Positions 8,021 through 16,132 of a DNA stretch of 51,756 nucleotides are shown in pieces. The notes below the pieces were generated by a model, which saw only the letters and a list, made by a program, of their open reading frames with translations, ran no database searches and was not told the origin of the DNA. How positions within the stretch are numbered: position 1 is the first letter of the stretch; every line of letters starts with the position of its first letter. Origin of the DNA: Lachnospiraceae bacterium (GTDB lineage: Bacteria; Bacillota; Clostridia; Lachnospirales; Lachnospiraceae); NCBI GenBank assembly GCA_024687205.1, contig JAILES010000124.1, positions 1-51,756 of the forward strand. Reading direction: 5' to 3'. A program made the position numbers and the translations under genes.

Positions 8021-8707
8021 ATGACGACCGATAAGATAGAGATAAAGCATATAGATTTTTCTTACAGAAAGAATCACGTCCTTAAGGATGTTTCTTTTGA
8101 AATCCCCGCGGGATCCTGCGCAGCCATACTCGGAGCCAACGGAAGCGGCAAGTCAACGCTGCTTTCAATACTTTCGGGAGCAAGGAAGTGCAGGGGAGCA
8201 TCCATGATGGCAGGCGGGCACGACCTGCTCAAGGAAGGCAGACTCAGGAATGACTGTCTGGGCTATGTTCCCCAGACCGATCCGCTGATACCTGATCTGT
8301 CGGTCTTTGATAATCTGCTGCTCTGGTATAAGGGAAGAAGGTCCGATATAGGCGGAGCGATACTTACTCCTTCCATAGCGATGCTGGGTATAGAGGATTT
8401 TCTGAAAAAGCCTGTGAAGACCCTTTCGGGGGGCATGAGAAAAAGAGTGAGCATTGCCACGGCACTTATCAACGAACCTGACATACTGATACTTGATGAA
8501 CCCGCATCGGCCCTGGATCTGTGTTATAAAGCCGATATAAGGGGCTACCTTAAGGAATATCAGGCAGCGGGACACACGGTGATAATGAGCACCCATGACG
8601 CGGAGGATCTGGATATCTGCGATATACTCTATCTTTTAAAAGACGGTAATATCAGCAGGGCAGATAATAATATCAGGGGAGACGAGCTGTTAAAACTGCT
8701 CAGATAA
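8021..8707 (+). CDS. ABC transporter ATP-binding protein
   Basis: A 228-residue ATPase: Walker A GANGSGKST at residues 38-46, signature LSGGM at 135-139, Walker B ILILDEP ending near 161, and a switch histidine in MSTHDAED. The single-domain form and CcmA-like pattern suggest an ABC-2 type exporter of drugs, polymers or peptides. It heads a four-gene set with a membrane-anchored protein and two permeases, and would power them. The cargo is unknown. Confidence 0.93.
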   Translation: MTTDKIEIKHIDFSYRKNHVLKDVSFEIPAGSCAAILGANGSGKSTLLSILSGARKCRGASMMAGGHDLLKEGRLRNDCLGYVPQTDPLIPDLSVFDNLLLWYKGRRSDIGGAILTPSIAMLGIEDFLKKPVKTLSGGMRKRVSIATALINEPDILILDEPASALDLCYKADIRGYLKEYQAAGHTVIMSTHDAEDLDICDILYLLKDGNISRADNNIRGDELLKLLR

Positions 8708-8720
8708 AACGGAGAAAAAT

Positions 8721-10106
8721 ATGAAAAAGAAAAAGATCATCATCATAGCGGCAGCTTCACTGTTAGTGATCGTGGCAGCAGTCGTAACAGTGGTAATGCT
8801 GACATTGGTCAGGGACCCTAAGACCAAGGTCATACGTGCATTCGCAAGACTCTTTTCCGAAGATGTGGGCAGCAGGTTTTATGCCGGGAAAGACAGCGGA
8901 AGGGGGCTGCTCTTCAGCAGGTATTATCAGAGCAACAAGAGCTACAGGAAAAGTGCCGAAAAAGCCCTGCAGGGAAGGTTCGGATATGACGGTTCCCTTA
9001 AGCTTGAAGGTATACAGGCCGATATGGATGAACTGGATCAGATCCTTGCATATGTCAGCGGCATAAAGCTTAATTACGAAGGTGAGCTTGATCTGGAAAA
9101 CGAGCGCATACATCTGGAAAGCGGACTGTCCTACGCCATAATCTCGCTGCCGAGGCTTGTCCTCGATATAAGCGGAAGCGAAGTGGCACTCAGCGCCGAC
9201 GGCTTTTTTGACGGAGCCCTGACGGTTGATACGGAGGGCATGGGCAGCGCATATAACAATTCCGAACTGGCGCGCATACTGGGGGTGAAACTGGACAGTA
9301 CGCAGACAGCGGCGCTTGATACCGGACTGTTTCCGGAGGATGCTTCTACGACGGAACAGAAGGAAGAAGTGATAAAGGCTGTGCTGGAACTTTATGATGC
9401 TGTAGAGGTGGATAAACCGACTGATAAAAGACATATCTTTATAGATGGCAGCGACGTGGCCTGTGATGTCTATCCCATAAAGGTCAAGGCAGATGATATC
9501 AACAATTTTTTCAGCAAGATCGGAGTGACAGGGATAAACGTACAGGAAGACTGCACCATGGAAGCCGCACTGACACCGAAGGGGAATCTGGCATATTTTG
9601 AATTTGAGTACGAAGACTGTGTATTTGATATGGAGATACGTTCCGAGGAATGTGCGCGTAACGACATGAACCTTATGTTTGCCAATCCCTCACGGGGAAG
9701 CTTTGAGCTGATCTGCACGGGTTCGGAAAACAATGATGTGAGAGAGGACAGAGTGACTCTCAATCTGTATATCAACGGACACGAACTTAGCTGTGATCTG
9801 GTGGCGGAAAGTACCATGTCGCCGGAGCTGGTCTCCATAGACCTTGATGAGATAAAGCTTTCGGGAGATTTCCAGGAGATAGATCTTTCCGGATCTCTGG
9901 ATCTGATCCTTGAGGATCAGGAAATGCCTGAGGTTCCGGAACCTAAACGTGAGATACTGAAGATGAGCGAGGCGGATTATGACAGCCTCGGTGTGGAGAT
10001 CTATGACAATCTGATGAAGAACGAGCTGTTTGCCGCGATACTGAACCAGTTCGGAGGCGAACCCCTTATCAGTGATCTTGTTGATCTGATGAACAGTGGA
10101 AGATAA
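8721..10106 (+). CDS. Membrane-anchored extracytoplasmic protein of unknown function
   Basis: A 461-residue protein I do not recognise. MKKKK is followed by one hydrophobic segment (about residues 5-29) without a lipobox cysteine, so it is probably an N-terminally anchored protein with an outward-facing body. The body is acidic and beta-rich in appearance with no cofactor motif. It lies 13 bases after the ABC ATPase, and its stop overlaps the start of the first permease by one base, so it is very likely a component or accessory of the exporter, perhaps a cargo-binding or regulatory partner (inference). Confidence 0.7.
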   Translation: MKKKKIIIIAAASLLVIVAAVVTVVMLTLVRDPKTKVIRAFARLFSEDVGSRFYAGKDSGRGLLFSRYYQSNKSYRKSAEKALQGRFGYDGSLKLEGIQADMDELDQILAYVSGIKLNYEGELDLENERIHLESGLSYAIISLPRLVLDISGSEVALSADGFFDGALTVDTEGMGSAYNNSELARILGVKLDSTQTAALDTGLFPEDASTTEQKEEVIKAVLELYDAVEVDKPTDKRHIFIDGSDVACDVYPIKVKADDINNFFSKIGVTGINVQEDCTMEAALTPKGNLAYFEFEYEDCVFDMEIRSEECARNDMNLMFANPSRGSFELICTGSENNDVREDRVTLNLYINGHELSCDLVAESTMSPELVSIDLDEIKLSGDFQEIDLSGSLDLILEDQEMPEVPEPKREILKMSEADYDSLGVEIYDNLMKNELFAAILNQFGGEPLISDLVDLMNSGR

Positions 10107-11347
10107 TGCATAAAAGACTTTTTGTTCTGGAACTTAAAAAGAATATCCGGGCGCTGCCCGTGTTCTTCGGGACCATGGTCCTTATGGGCATGGTGGTCTT
10201 TCTGCTGGTATCCGCAGGCAGCGGTATGTTATACAGGGGCGGCAGTCCTATATCAGCTAAGATAGCGGTAGTCAGCTACGAGGCGGATTCTTCCTATGTG
10301 GGCAGCCTGGCTTCCTATCTGGGTGAGCTTTCAAGTGCTTCGAAGGGACTTGAATTTGAACTGATGGAAGAGGATAGAGCGAGAACTGAGCTCAAGGCCG
10401 GAAAGGTATTTGCGATAATGCTGATACCCGACGGCATGATGGAAGGCATACTCTGGGGAAACAATATCCCTGCCACCATCATACTTCCCGAGGATCCGGA
10501 TCTCTCATCCATGGTCTTTGCGGAGCTGACAAGGGCGGGGGCACAGCTGCTCTCGGCTGCGCAGTCGGGGACCTATACCGCCTCCTATCTTTTTTCCGAA
10601 GCCGGAGAAAGCGGCAGTCTCGGAAATGCCTATGACCAGATAGATCTGATAAATTTCGGCTATGTGCTTGAAAGGGAAGACTGCTTCAAAAGAAGCCTGA
10701 TACTGCCGGGGAGGGATGAACTGACTTACGGCTCGGCTTCAAAAGATCCGGTACTCGCATATTATATCTGCAGCGGCATACTTCTCTTTGCCTTCTTTTC
10801 CACCGTGGCTTTTTCGGCGGCGCTTAAACGTGACGATCCCGGCTTTTATGCCGTTTATACATCAAAGGGATCTCCGCTTTTTGCATGTGTGCTGATCAAG
10901 ACCGCGGCTCATTTCATAGTGCTTTCGGCTTCGCTTTTTATAGTTTATTTTGCTTCGCTTTTTGTGCAGAAACTCTGCGGCAGTGAACTGATCCCCTTAT
11001 CCGGAGGAATGTTCGTTTTTATCATAATTCTTGCGGCAGTGCTTGCGGCCCTTGATGTGTTCTGGCATATGCTGGCTGACAGGAGTTCGTTAGCCGTGCT
11101 GCTGCAGCTGGTCTTCTCCCTGGTGATGCTTTTTGCAGCCGGAGCCTTTCTGCCTAAAGCCTTTCTGCCAAAGCTGCTGACTGATGCGGGAGCGATACTA
11201 CCCGCAGCGGGACTTCACCGCGGACTGCTGAATCTTCTTAACGGAGCGGAAGCGGGAGGGCATGCAGGGCTGATACTTTTCAGTCTGCTGACCGTTCTGC
11301 TTTCGGCTTTCCTTATCATGATAAGATCGCGGGGTGACAGGCTGTGA
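10106..11347 (+). CDS. ABC-2 type transporter permease
   Basis: A 413-residue membrane protein with the ABC-2 permease layout: one transmembrane helix near residues 15-38, a large outside domain of about 170 residues, then a block of five or so helices from about 214 to the C-terminus (for example SGILLFAFFSTVAFSAAL and LLQLVFSLVMLFAAGAFLP). The start overlaps the previous stop and its end overlaps the next permease, indicating tight coupling. It probably forms a heterodimeric channel with the next gene product. Confidence 0.8.
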   Translation: MHKRLFVLELKKNIRALPVFFGTMVLMGMVVFLLVSAGSGMLYRGGSPISAKIAVVSYEADSSYVGSLASYLGELSSASKGLEFELMEEDRARTELKAGKVFAIMLIPDGMMEGILWGNNIPATIILPEDPDLSSMVFAELTRAGAQLLSAAQSGTYTASYLFSEAGESGSLGNAYDQIDLINFGYVLEREDCFKRSLILPGRDELTYGSASKDPVLAYYICSGILLFAFFSTVAFSAALKRDDPGFYAVYTSKGSPLFACVLIKTAAHFIVLSASLFIVYFASLFVQKLCGSELIPLSGGMFVFIIILAAVLAALDVFWHMLADRSSLAVLLQLVFSLVMLFAAGAFLPKAFLPKLLTDAGAILPAAGLHRGLLNLLNGAEAGGHAGLILFSLLTVLLSAFLIMIRSRGDRL

Positions 11348-12393
11348 ACATGTTCAGATTTTTCATCATGCAGATGAAACTCATATTCAAAAATCCCGTG
11401 AAACTGATCATACTTGCGGCTATCCCGCTGACGGGACTGCTGCTTAAGAACTCTGTCTCTGAAAGTGAGACTGCCCGTATAGCCGTAGCCTATTCGGTTG
11501 AGGGCGGCGGAAGCGGACATGACGGGATAAGAAAGCTGCTGGATAAGGATGAAGGGATGTTCAGCTTCAGGGAACAGGAGAGTGAAGAAGCTCTTATTGC
11601 TGCCGTTGCCGGTGAAAAGGCCGAATGCGGTTTCATTATCCCTGCCAGCTTCTTTGAAGATATGAGAAAGGGAAAAACAAAGGGACTTATCACACTTGTG
11701 AGTTCGCCAGGTAGTACCTTAAGCCTTGTAGCTGCCGAGACCCTGTATGCAAGGCTCTATCCCGAAGCGGCCAAGAGACGCATGGGGGACTATTTCACAA
11801 AGGAAAGTGCCATAAAGGGATATTCGCCCGAACTCTTTGATACCGAAGATGTGTATGAGATATATGAGCGCATATATACCGGGGGTGGAACTTTCAGCTT
11901 TGATTATGAAGGCGGGGGCGATCATGTTCAGCCCACAAAGGCAGGGGTGGCCCTGTCGCCGGTAAGGGGACTGCTGGCCGTTCTGGTGATGCTGGCGGGA
12001 CTTACGGGACTCATGAGTTATACCGGATATGCGGAGAATCCCGTATATGCCAAAGCCGGAGTGCGTCTTATACTCTGCCTTGCGCCCATGCTGATGGCAG
12101 CGGCGGTTTCGATCCTGACCTTTATCTTCGTGGATGGGATACCGGGAGTGGAAAGAACCCCGGCCGGGATATGTGCGGAGCTTGCACATATGCTCTTATA
12201 TGTGGTACTATGCCTTTTGTTTATGATGATACTCGGGAGTCTGCCCGGTATGGGAAAGATCCTTCCGGCCTTTATACCTGTTTATGTACTTTGCTGTCTG
12301 GTGCTCTCTCCGGTGTTTATCGATGCAGCCGCGATATCCCCGCTGCTTAAGAAGCTGTCTTTTCTCTGGCTGCCGGGCTGGTATCTGAACTGA
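11344..12393 (+). CDS. ABC-2 type transporter permease, second subunit
   Basis: A 349-residue protein with the same layout as its neighbour: N-terminal helix near residues 18-36, an outside domain, and C-terminal helices (LLAVLVMLAGLTGLMSYTG, LILCLAPMLMAAAVSILTFI, LLYVVLCLLFMMILGSL). The GTG start at 11344 overlaps the preceding TGA; ATG 11350 is an alternative. It ends soon after its last hydrophobic stretch (FLWLPGWYLN). Paired unequal permeases beside one ATPase suggest a heterodimeric exporter. Confidence 0.8.
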   Translation: MNMFRFFIMQMKLIFKNPVKLIILAAIPLTGLLLKNSVSESETARIAVAYSVEGGGSGHDGIRKLLDKDEGMFSFREQESEEALIAAVAGEKAECGFIIPASFFEDMRKGKTKGLITLVSSPGSTLSLVAAETLYARLYPEAAKRRMGDYFTKESAIKGYSPELFDTEDVYEIYERIYTGGGTFSFDYEGGGDHVQPTKAGVALSPVRGLLAVLVMLAGLTGLMSYTGYAENPVYAKAGVRLILCLAPMLMAAAVSILTFIFVDGIPGVERTPAGICAELAHMLLYVVLCLLFMMILGSLPGMGKILPAFIPVYVLCCLVLSPVFIDAAAISPLLKKLSFLWLPGWYLN

Positions 12394-12404
12394 GGAGGAT
12401 GATC

Positions 12405-13037
12405 ATGAAAACGGATGCGCTGATACTGGATGTGGACGGCACCCTGTGGGACACCACCGGGCTGGTAAAAGATTCCTGGATGCTGGCTGCCGCCGACGAA
12501 GGTGTGAATGTGACCATAACGGCAGATGACCTGAAAAAATATTTCGGCAAACCGATGGACGAGATCGCAAGGCTGGTATTTCCGGAGCAGAGCGAGGAAA
12601 GACGCAGCGCCATCATGAAAAGGGGCGAGCGTTATGAAGAAGAGGTACTGGAAACCTGCGAGGAGGACCTTTCATATCCCGGAGTGGCGGATACCATAAG
12701 GGAACTCTCCGAACGCATAGACATCTGCGTTGTCAGCAACTGCCAGAGCGGTTATATAGAACTGGCCTGTAAGAAGATCGGGATAAGCAAATTCATCCGG
12801 GATCATGAATGTTTCGGTGACCACGGCCTGTATAAAGCCGAAAACATCAGGCTGGTGGCGGAACGCAACGGATATAAGCATCCCGTATATCTCGGGGATA
12901 TACAGGGTGATGCGGATGCTTCACATGAAGCGGGAGTCAGGTTCATACATGCGGCTTACGGTTTCGGGAAAGTGAAGGAAGCCGATGCGGTGATAAACAG
13001 CTTTAGCGAATTAAAGGAGCTTCTTGAGAATGAGTGA
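12405..13037 (+). CDS. HAD-superfamily hydrolase (phosphatase-like)
   Basis: A 210-residue haloacid-dehalogenase-type phosphatase. Motif I DVDGTLWD begins at D9, with D9 the expected nucleophile and D11 the acid/base. Motif II is VVSNC, and motif III/IV the lysine-containing region followed by YLGDIQGDADASHEAG. A helical cap follows motif I, as in the phosphoglycolate phosphatase/beta-phosphoglucomutase group. ATG 12405 is chosen because AGGAGG (12393-12398) touches the earlier in-frame ATG at 12399 but is six bases from 12405. It overlaps the cytidine deaminase gene, so it may dephosphorylate nucleotides or sugar phosphates in salvage (inference). Confidence 0.85.
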   Translation: MKTDALILDVDGTLWDTTGLVKDSWMLAAADEGVNVTITADDLKKYFGKPMDEIARLVFPEQSEERRSAIMKRGERYEEEVLETCEEDLSYPGVADTIRELSERIDICVVSNCQSGYIELACKKIGISKFIRDHECFGDHGLYKAENIRLVAERNGYKHPVYLGDIQGDADASHEAGVRFIHAAYGFGKVKEADAVINSFSELKELLENE

Positions 13038-13437
13038 GAAAGAACTGTTCGAACTGGCCCTGGAGGCAAGGAAAAAAGCATATGCCCCCTATTCTTCCTA
13101 TCAGGTCGGGGCAGCCCTGATCTGTGAGGACGGCAGCCTGTATACCGGCTGCAATATAGAGAATGCGTCCTACGGCGCAACAAACTGTGCAGAGAGGACC
13201 GCCGTTTTCAAGGCAGTCAGCGAGGGGCACAGGAAGATAAAGATGATAGCCATAGCGGGCGGCAGCGGCGAAAAGACCAACTTCGCCTATCCCTGCGGTG
13301 TATGCAGGCAGGTGATGAGGGAGTTCTCTGAGCCCGCCGAGCTGATAATAGTGGTCGGAGACGGAAGGGGAGAACTCAGGGTACATACCCTTGAAGAACT
13401 GCTTCCCGAAAGCTTCGGACCGGATTTTATGGAGTGA
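13030..13437 (+). CDS. cdd: Cytidine deaminase
   Basis: A 135-residue homotetramer-type cytidine deaminase that converts cytidine and deoxycytidine to uridine and deoxyuridine. The zinc site is clear: NCAERTA (Cys ligand and catalytic Glu) and PCGVCRQ (two Cys ligands), the three-cysteine pattern of small Gram-positive enzymes. CNIENASYGAT is the substrate-binding segment. The start overlaps the HAD gene end; ATG 13030 is taken, with an in-frame TTG at 13024 as an alternative given AGGAG near 13014-13018. Confidence 0.95.
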   Translation: MSEKELFELALEARKKAYAPYSSYQVGAALICEDGSLYTGCNIENASYGATNCAERTAVFKAVSEGHRKIKMIAIAGGSGEKTNFAYPCGVCRQVMREFSEPAELIIVVGDGRGELRVHTLEELLPESFGPDFME

Positions 13438-13440
13438 GTT

Positions 13441-15114
13441 ATGGATCTGCTGATAATCGGAGCCGCCGCCATCGGGGTGGTCTCAGTCATAGCCATGATG
13501 GGCTGGGCGGAAAAAAGAAGATTCCGGAGATATACGGAAAACTGTATCAAAAGGGAATACGGAAAGCTTAATGAGAAAGGTGTTCCGCTCCTCAGAATGG
13601 AATGTATACCTTCGTATTACAAAAGACATGGCAAGGGTAAAGGTATAGATGACATCACCTGGTCGGATCTGGATATGGACAGACTCTTTGCGCTGATGGA
13701 TGTTACCTATTCTTCGGCCGGTGAGGAATATCTCTATCATACCTTAAGGACGCCGCTTACGGACAGGGACGAGCTTATAAAGCGTGATGCCGAGATAGCC
13801 TATTTCAGAAAAGAAAAAGAGACGAGGCTGAAACTGCAGATGCAGTTTGCTTCCATGGGAAAGAATGAAAGATATTCCCTTTACGATTATCTTGATTTTG
13901 CGGATACGCTGAAGAAGATACCTTCACTGCCTTATCATTTCGTGGCTCCGCTGCTGGTGGCTCTGGCGGTGGTGATGATAATTGTGCAGCCCTCCGCAGG
14001 TATACTGATGGCTGTAGTTGCGGTGGCTGTCAACATGAGCTGGTATTTTAAGACCATGAATGTGATACAGCCTTATATGACGAGCCTTAAGTACATCTTA
14101 AAGGATATGAAGGCTGCGGATAAGATACTTGCGCTGAAGATAGAGGTCTGCGCTTCTCTGCAGGACGAGATGAAGAATTCCCTGTCGGAGCTTAAGGCCT
14201 TTAAGAAAAAGGCTGCTACTGCTTTTGCCGACAGCAGCGGGGACGGCAATCCGCTGACCGTTATGATGGATTATATCAATATGCTGCTGCATCCGAACAT
14301 CATGGCTTTTTATTCCATGTATGCCCAGATGCAGAAACATAAGGAAGATATCGATAAACTGCACGGAGCCCTCGGATATCTGGAGATGCTGATCGCGGCA
14401 GGTTCCTTTATCGAATCCCAGGAAGCCGGATGCGTTCCGGTATTTGACGGCGGCATCAAAGCAGCGGAGATATATCATCCGCTCCTTGAAGAGCCTGTAA
14501 AGAATTCTTTTGAGGAAAAGGGTTCGGTGCTCCTTACGGGCTCCAATGCCTCGGGTAAATCCACCTTCTTAAAGACCGTGGCTGTCAATATGCTCCTGGC
14601 CCAGACTTTTAACTTTGCCTGTGCGGATGAGTTCCATACCGGCTTCTTCAGGCTGTATTCATCAATGGCTTTAAGGGATGATCTGGAACAGGGCGACAGT
14701 TATTTCATGGTCGAGATAAAGGCTTTGAGACGCATACTGGAAGCGGCTAAGGAGGAAGGCGTACGTATAGCCTGCTTTGTGGACGAGGTGCTCAGGGGAA
14801 CCAATACGGTGGAGAGGATAGCGGCATCCACCCAGATACTTAAGTTTATGAATGAGAGCGGGATGCTTGTATTTGCGGCTACCCATGACATAGAGCTTAC
14901 GGAGCTTTTAAAGGATCGTTACGCCAACTACCATTTTGAAGAAGAGATAATCGAAGGCGACGTGATATTCAATTACCGCCTCATGGAGGGCAAGGCTACC
15001 ACAAGAAATGCCATTAAGCTGCTTTCCGTGATGGGCTATGATGAAGCGGTGATAAAGGATGCGGAAGATATGGCTGAGCGTTTTATAAAGGAAGGTGTCT
15101 GGAAGAATGGCTAA
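13441..15114 (+). CDS. Membrane-bound MutS-family ATPase
   Basis: A 557-residue protein with a MutS-type ATPase domain at its C-terminus: Walker A GSNASGKST near residues 366-374, Walker B-like CFVDEVLRGTN near 445-455, and the histidine of FAATHDIEL. Unlike mismatch-repair MutS it lacks the mismatch-binding domain and has hydrophobic segments at residues 1-20 and about 175-205, so it is likely anchored in the membrane. Proteins of this form are common in Firmicutes, and I know of no established role. It starts three bases after cdd and its end overlaps rnhA. Confidence 0.85.
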   Translation: MDLLIIGAAAIGVVSVIAMMGWAEKRRFRRYTENCIKREYGKLNEKGVPLLRMECIPSYYKRHGKGKGIDDITWSDLDMDRLFALMDVTYSSAGEEYLYHTLRTPLTDRDELIKRDAEIAYFRKEKETRLKLQMQFASMGKNERYSLYDYLDFADTLKKIPSLPYHFVAPLLVALAVVMIIVQPSAGILMAVVAVAVNMSWYFKTMNVIQPYMTSLKYILKDMKAADKILALKIEVCASLQDEMKNSLSELKAFKKKAATAFADSSGDGNPLTVMMDYINMLLHPNIMAFYSMYAQMQKHKEDIDKLHGALGYLEMLIAAGSFIESQEAGCVPVFDGGIKAAEIYHPLLEEPVKNSFEEKGSVLLTGSNASGKSTFLKTVAVNMLLAQTFNFACADEFHTGFFRLYSSMALRDDLEQGDSYFMVEIKALRRILEAAKEEGVRIACFVDEVLRGTNTVERIAASTQILKFMNESGMLVFAATHDIELTELLKDRYANYHFEEEIIEGDVIFNYRLMEGKATTRNAIKLLSVMGYDEAVIKDAEDMAERFIKEGVWKNG

Positions 15115-15589
15115 GGTGATCATATATACCGACGGCTCGGCACGGGGCAACCCAAACGGTCCCGGAGGCTACGGCGTGGTGATGCGTTTTACCGATTCAA
15201 AGGGAGTGCTGCATGAGCAGGAACTGTCCGCCGGTTATAAAAAAACCACCAACAACCGTATGGAGCTGATGGGAGTGATAGCGGGGCTTGAGGCGCTGAA
15301 GCGGCCCTGTGAAGTGGAGATACACTCGGATTCAAAGTACATCGTTGATGCCTTTAACCAGCACTGGATAGATTCCTGGCTTAAGAAGGGCTGGAAGAGG
15401 AGCGGCAACGAGAAGGTCAAGAACGTGGATCTCTGGAAACGTCTCCTGGCGGCCAAGGACCCCCACACTGTCAGTTTCATCTGGGTCAAGGGACATGACG
15501 GTGAGGAACTCAACGAGCGCTGCGATCACCTGGCTACGAACGCGGCCGATAATAATGCGGTCCTTGACGATGTGGGGGAGTTAGAGTAA
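15107..15589 (+). CDS. rnhA: Ribonuclease HI
   Basis: A 160-residue RNase H that cleaves RNA in RNA-DNA hybrids such as R-loops and primers. The four acidic catalytic residues are visible in order: Asp in IYTDGSARGNPNGPGGYG, Glu in NNRMELMGVI, Asp in EIHSDSKYIVD, and Asp in ERCDHLA after the WVKGHDG loop. ATG 15107 lies inside the end of the MutS-like gene (8-base overlap). Upstream extension to GTG 15095 adds only four residues and is not favoured. Confidence 0.95.
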   Translation: MAKVIIYTDGSARGNPNGPGGYGVVMRFTDSKGVLHEQELSAGYKKTTNNRMELMGVIAGLEALKRPCEVEIHSDSKYIVDAFNQHWIDSWLKKGWKRSGNEKVKNVDLWKRLLAAKDPHTVSFIWVKGHDGEELNERCDHLATNAADNNAVLDDVGELE

Positions 15590-15628
15590 AATCATTATAA
15601 GTTGTTTACTTGTTTGGAGGTCTATAAA

Positions 15629-15817
15629 ATGAGCAATCTTTCATTATTTGCAGACGGATTCATGAGATATCTGGTAACCTATATAGTATTTATAGTTGCT
15701 ATCGTGGCGGCTTTTCTTATCGGCTTTGCATTGAAGAAGAGTAAGAATGCGAAGGAAGCGACGGCTGAAGAAGCTGTGGAAGCGGAAACAGCAGAGGTAC
15801 CTGAAAAAACTGTGTAA
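15629..15817 (+). CDS. Small single-helix membrane protein (62 residues)
   Basis: Hydrophobic residues 13-35 (YLVTYIVFIVAIVAAFLIGF) form one membrane helix, followed by KKSK and an acidic, alanine-rich tail (AEEAVEAETAEVPE). The ATG at 15629 is preceded by TTGGAGG at 15614-15620. A lysine cluster just after the helix predicts the tail is cytoplasmic. No function is recognised; the size and layout suggest a regulator or a small subunit of a membrane complex. It is the last gene before a terminator and repeat region. Confidence 0.75.
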   Translation: MSNLSLFADGFMRYLVTYIVFIVAIVAAFLIGFALKKSKNAKEATAEEAVEAETAEVPEKTV

Positions 15818-15844
15818 GACTTAAATGTCCGGGGAGATTATGTC

Positions 15845-15893
15845 CCCCTCATCAGTCGCCTGCGGCTGACACCTTCCCCTCAAAGGGGAAGGC
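15845..15893. repeat. Dispersed palindromic intergenic repeat, copy 1
   Basis: The 22-base segment 15845-15866 is identical to 18811-18832. In both places it is followed by an inverted repeat of the type CTTCCCC/GGGGAAG. I have seen similar elements repeated between genes in Lachnospiraceae and Ruminococcaceae genomes. Here the second hairpin plus T-run forms the terminator of the rnhA operon. Confidence 0.75.
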
Positions 15894-15899
15894 TTTTTT
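15872..15899 (+). terminator. Rho-independent terminator inside repeat copy 1
   Basis: The stem CCTTCCCCT (15872-15880) with AGGGGAAGG (15884-15892) has a three-base loop and is followed by C and six T residues. It ends transcription of the genes reaching from the HAD hydrolase to the small membrane protein. Confidence 0.8.
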
Positions 15900-16023
15900 A
15901 TTTTATAGGAAATTGCTCCACATTTCCTATAAAATAAACCCTCCGGGAGGATGCGCAGTCGCGCGAGAGGAAGATGTTGCTATCGCAACCGCGCTCGGCG
16001 CGAGCGTTCTGCAAGCAGAACGC
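15899..16023. repeat. Array of consecutive short inverted repeats
   Basis: Five hairpins lie in series. The first has perfect 15-base arms (15899-15913 and 15922-15936). The others are CCTCC/GGAGG (15940-15950), GTTGC/GCAAC (15976-15989), CGCTC/GAGCG (15992-16006) and GCGTTCTGC/GCAGAACGC (16004-16023). There is no open frame. The unit resembles mosaic intergenic repeats of Lachnospiraceae (from memory). With copy 1 of the 22-base repeat it fills the gap between the small membrane protein and the nrdD promoter. Confidence 0.7.
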
Positions 16024-16033
16024 TTATTTAATA

Positions 16034-16062
16034 TTGACAACAGATTTTAATCAGCTTATAAT
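16034..16062 (+). promoter_or_regulatory. Consensus sigma-A promoter of nrdDG
   Basis: TTGACA at 16034-16039 and TATAAT at 16057-16062 are both perfect and are separated by exactly 17 bases. Transcription would start near 16069, leaving a leader of about 64 bases before the nrdD ATG at 16133. Confidence 0.85.
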
Positions 16063-16073
16063 CTATAGGGTGG

Positions 16074-16087
16074 CACAAGATGTTGTG
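16074..16087. promoter_or_regulatory. Dyad in the nrdD leader, possible operator
   Basis: CACAA-GATG-TTGTG is a perfect 5-4-5 inverted repeat a few bases after the predicted transcription start. Ribonucleotide reductase genes are commonly controlled by NrdR through palindromic boxes near the promoter. This dyad has similar outer bases but not the usual central CTATATAG-like core, and only one copy is evident, so assignment to NrdR is weak. Confidence 0.3.
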
Positions 16088-16132
16088 GTGCAACGATAAA
16101 ATGAATACTAAGACTTGTTCCGGGAGGGGTTT

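Noticed and set aside
15899..16023. Possible riboswitch for the nrdD gene
   Set aside because: The hairpins lie upstream of the consensus promoter (16034-16062), so they are not in the nrdD leader. The pattern fits dispersed palindromic repeats better.
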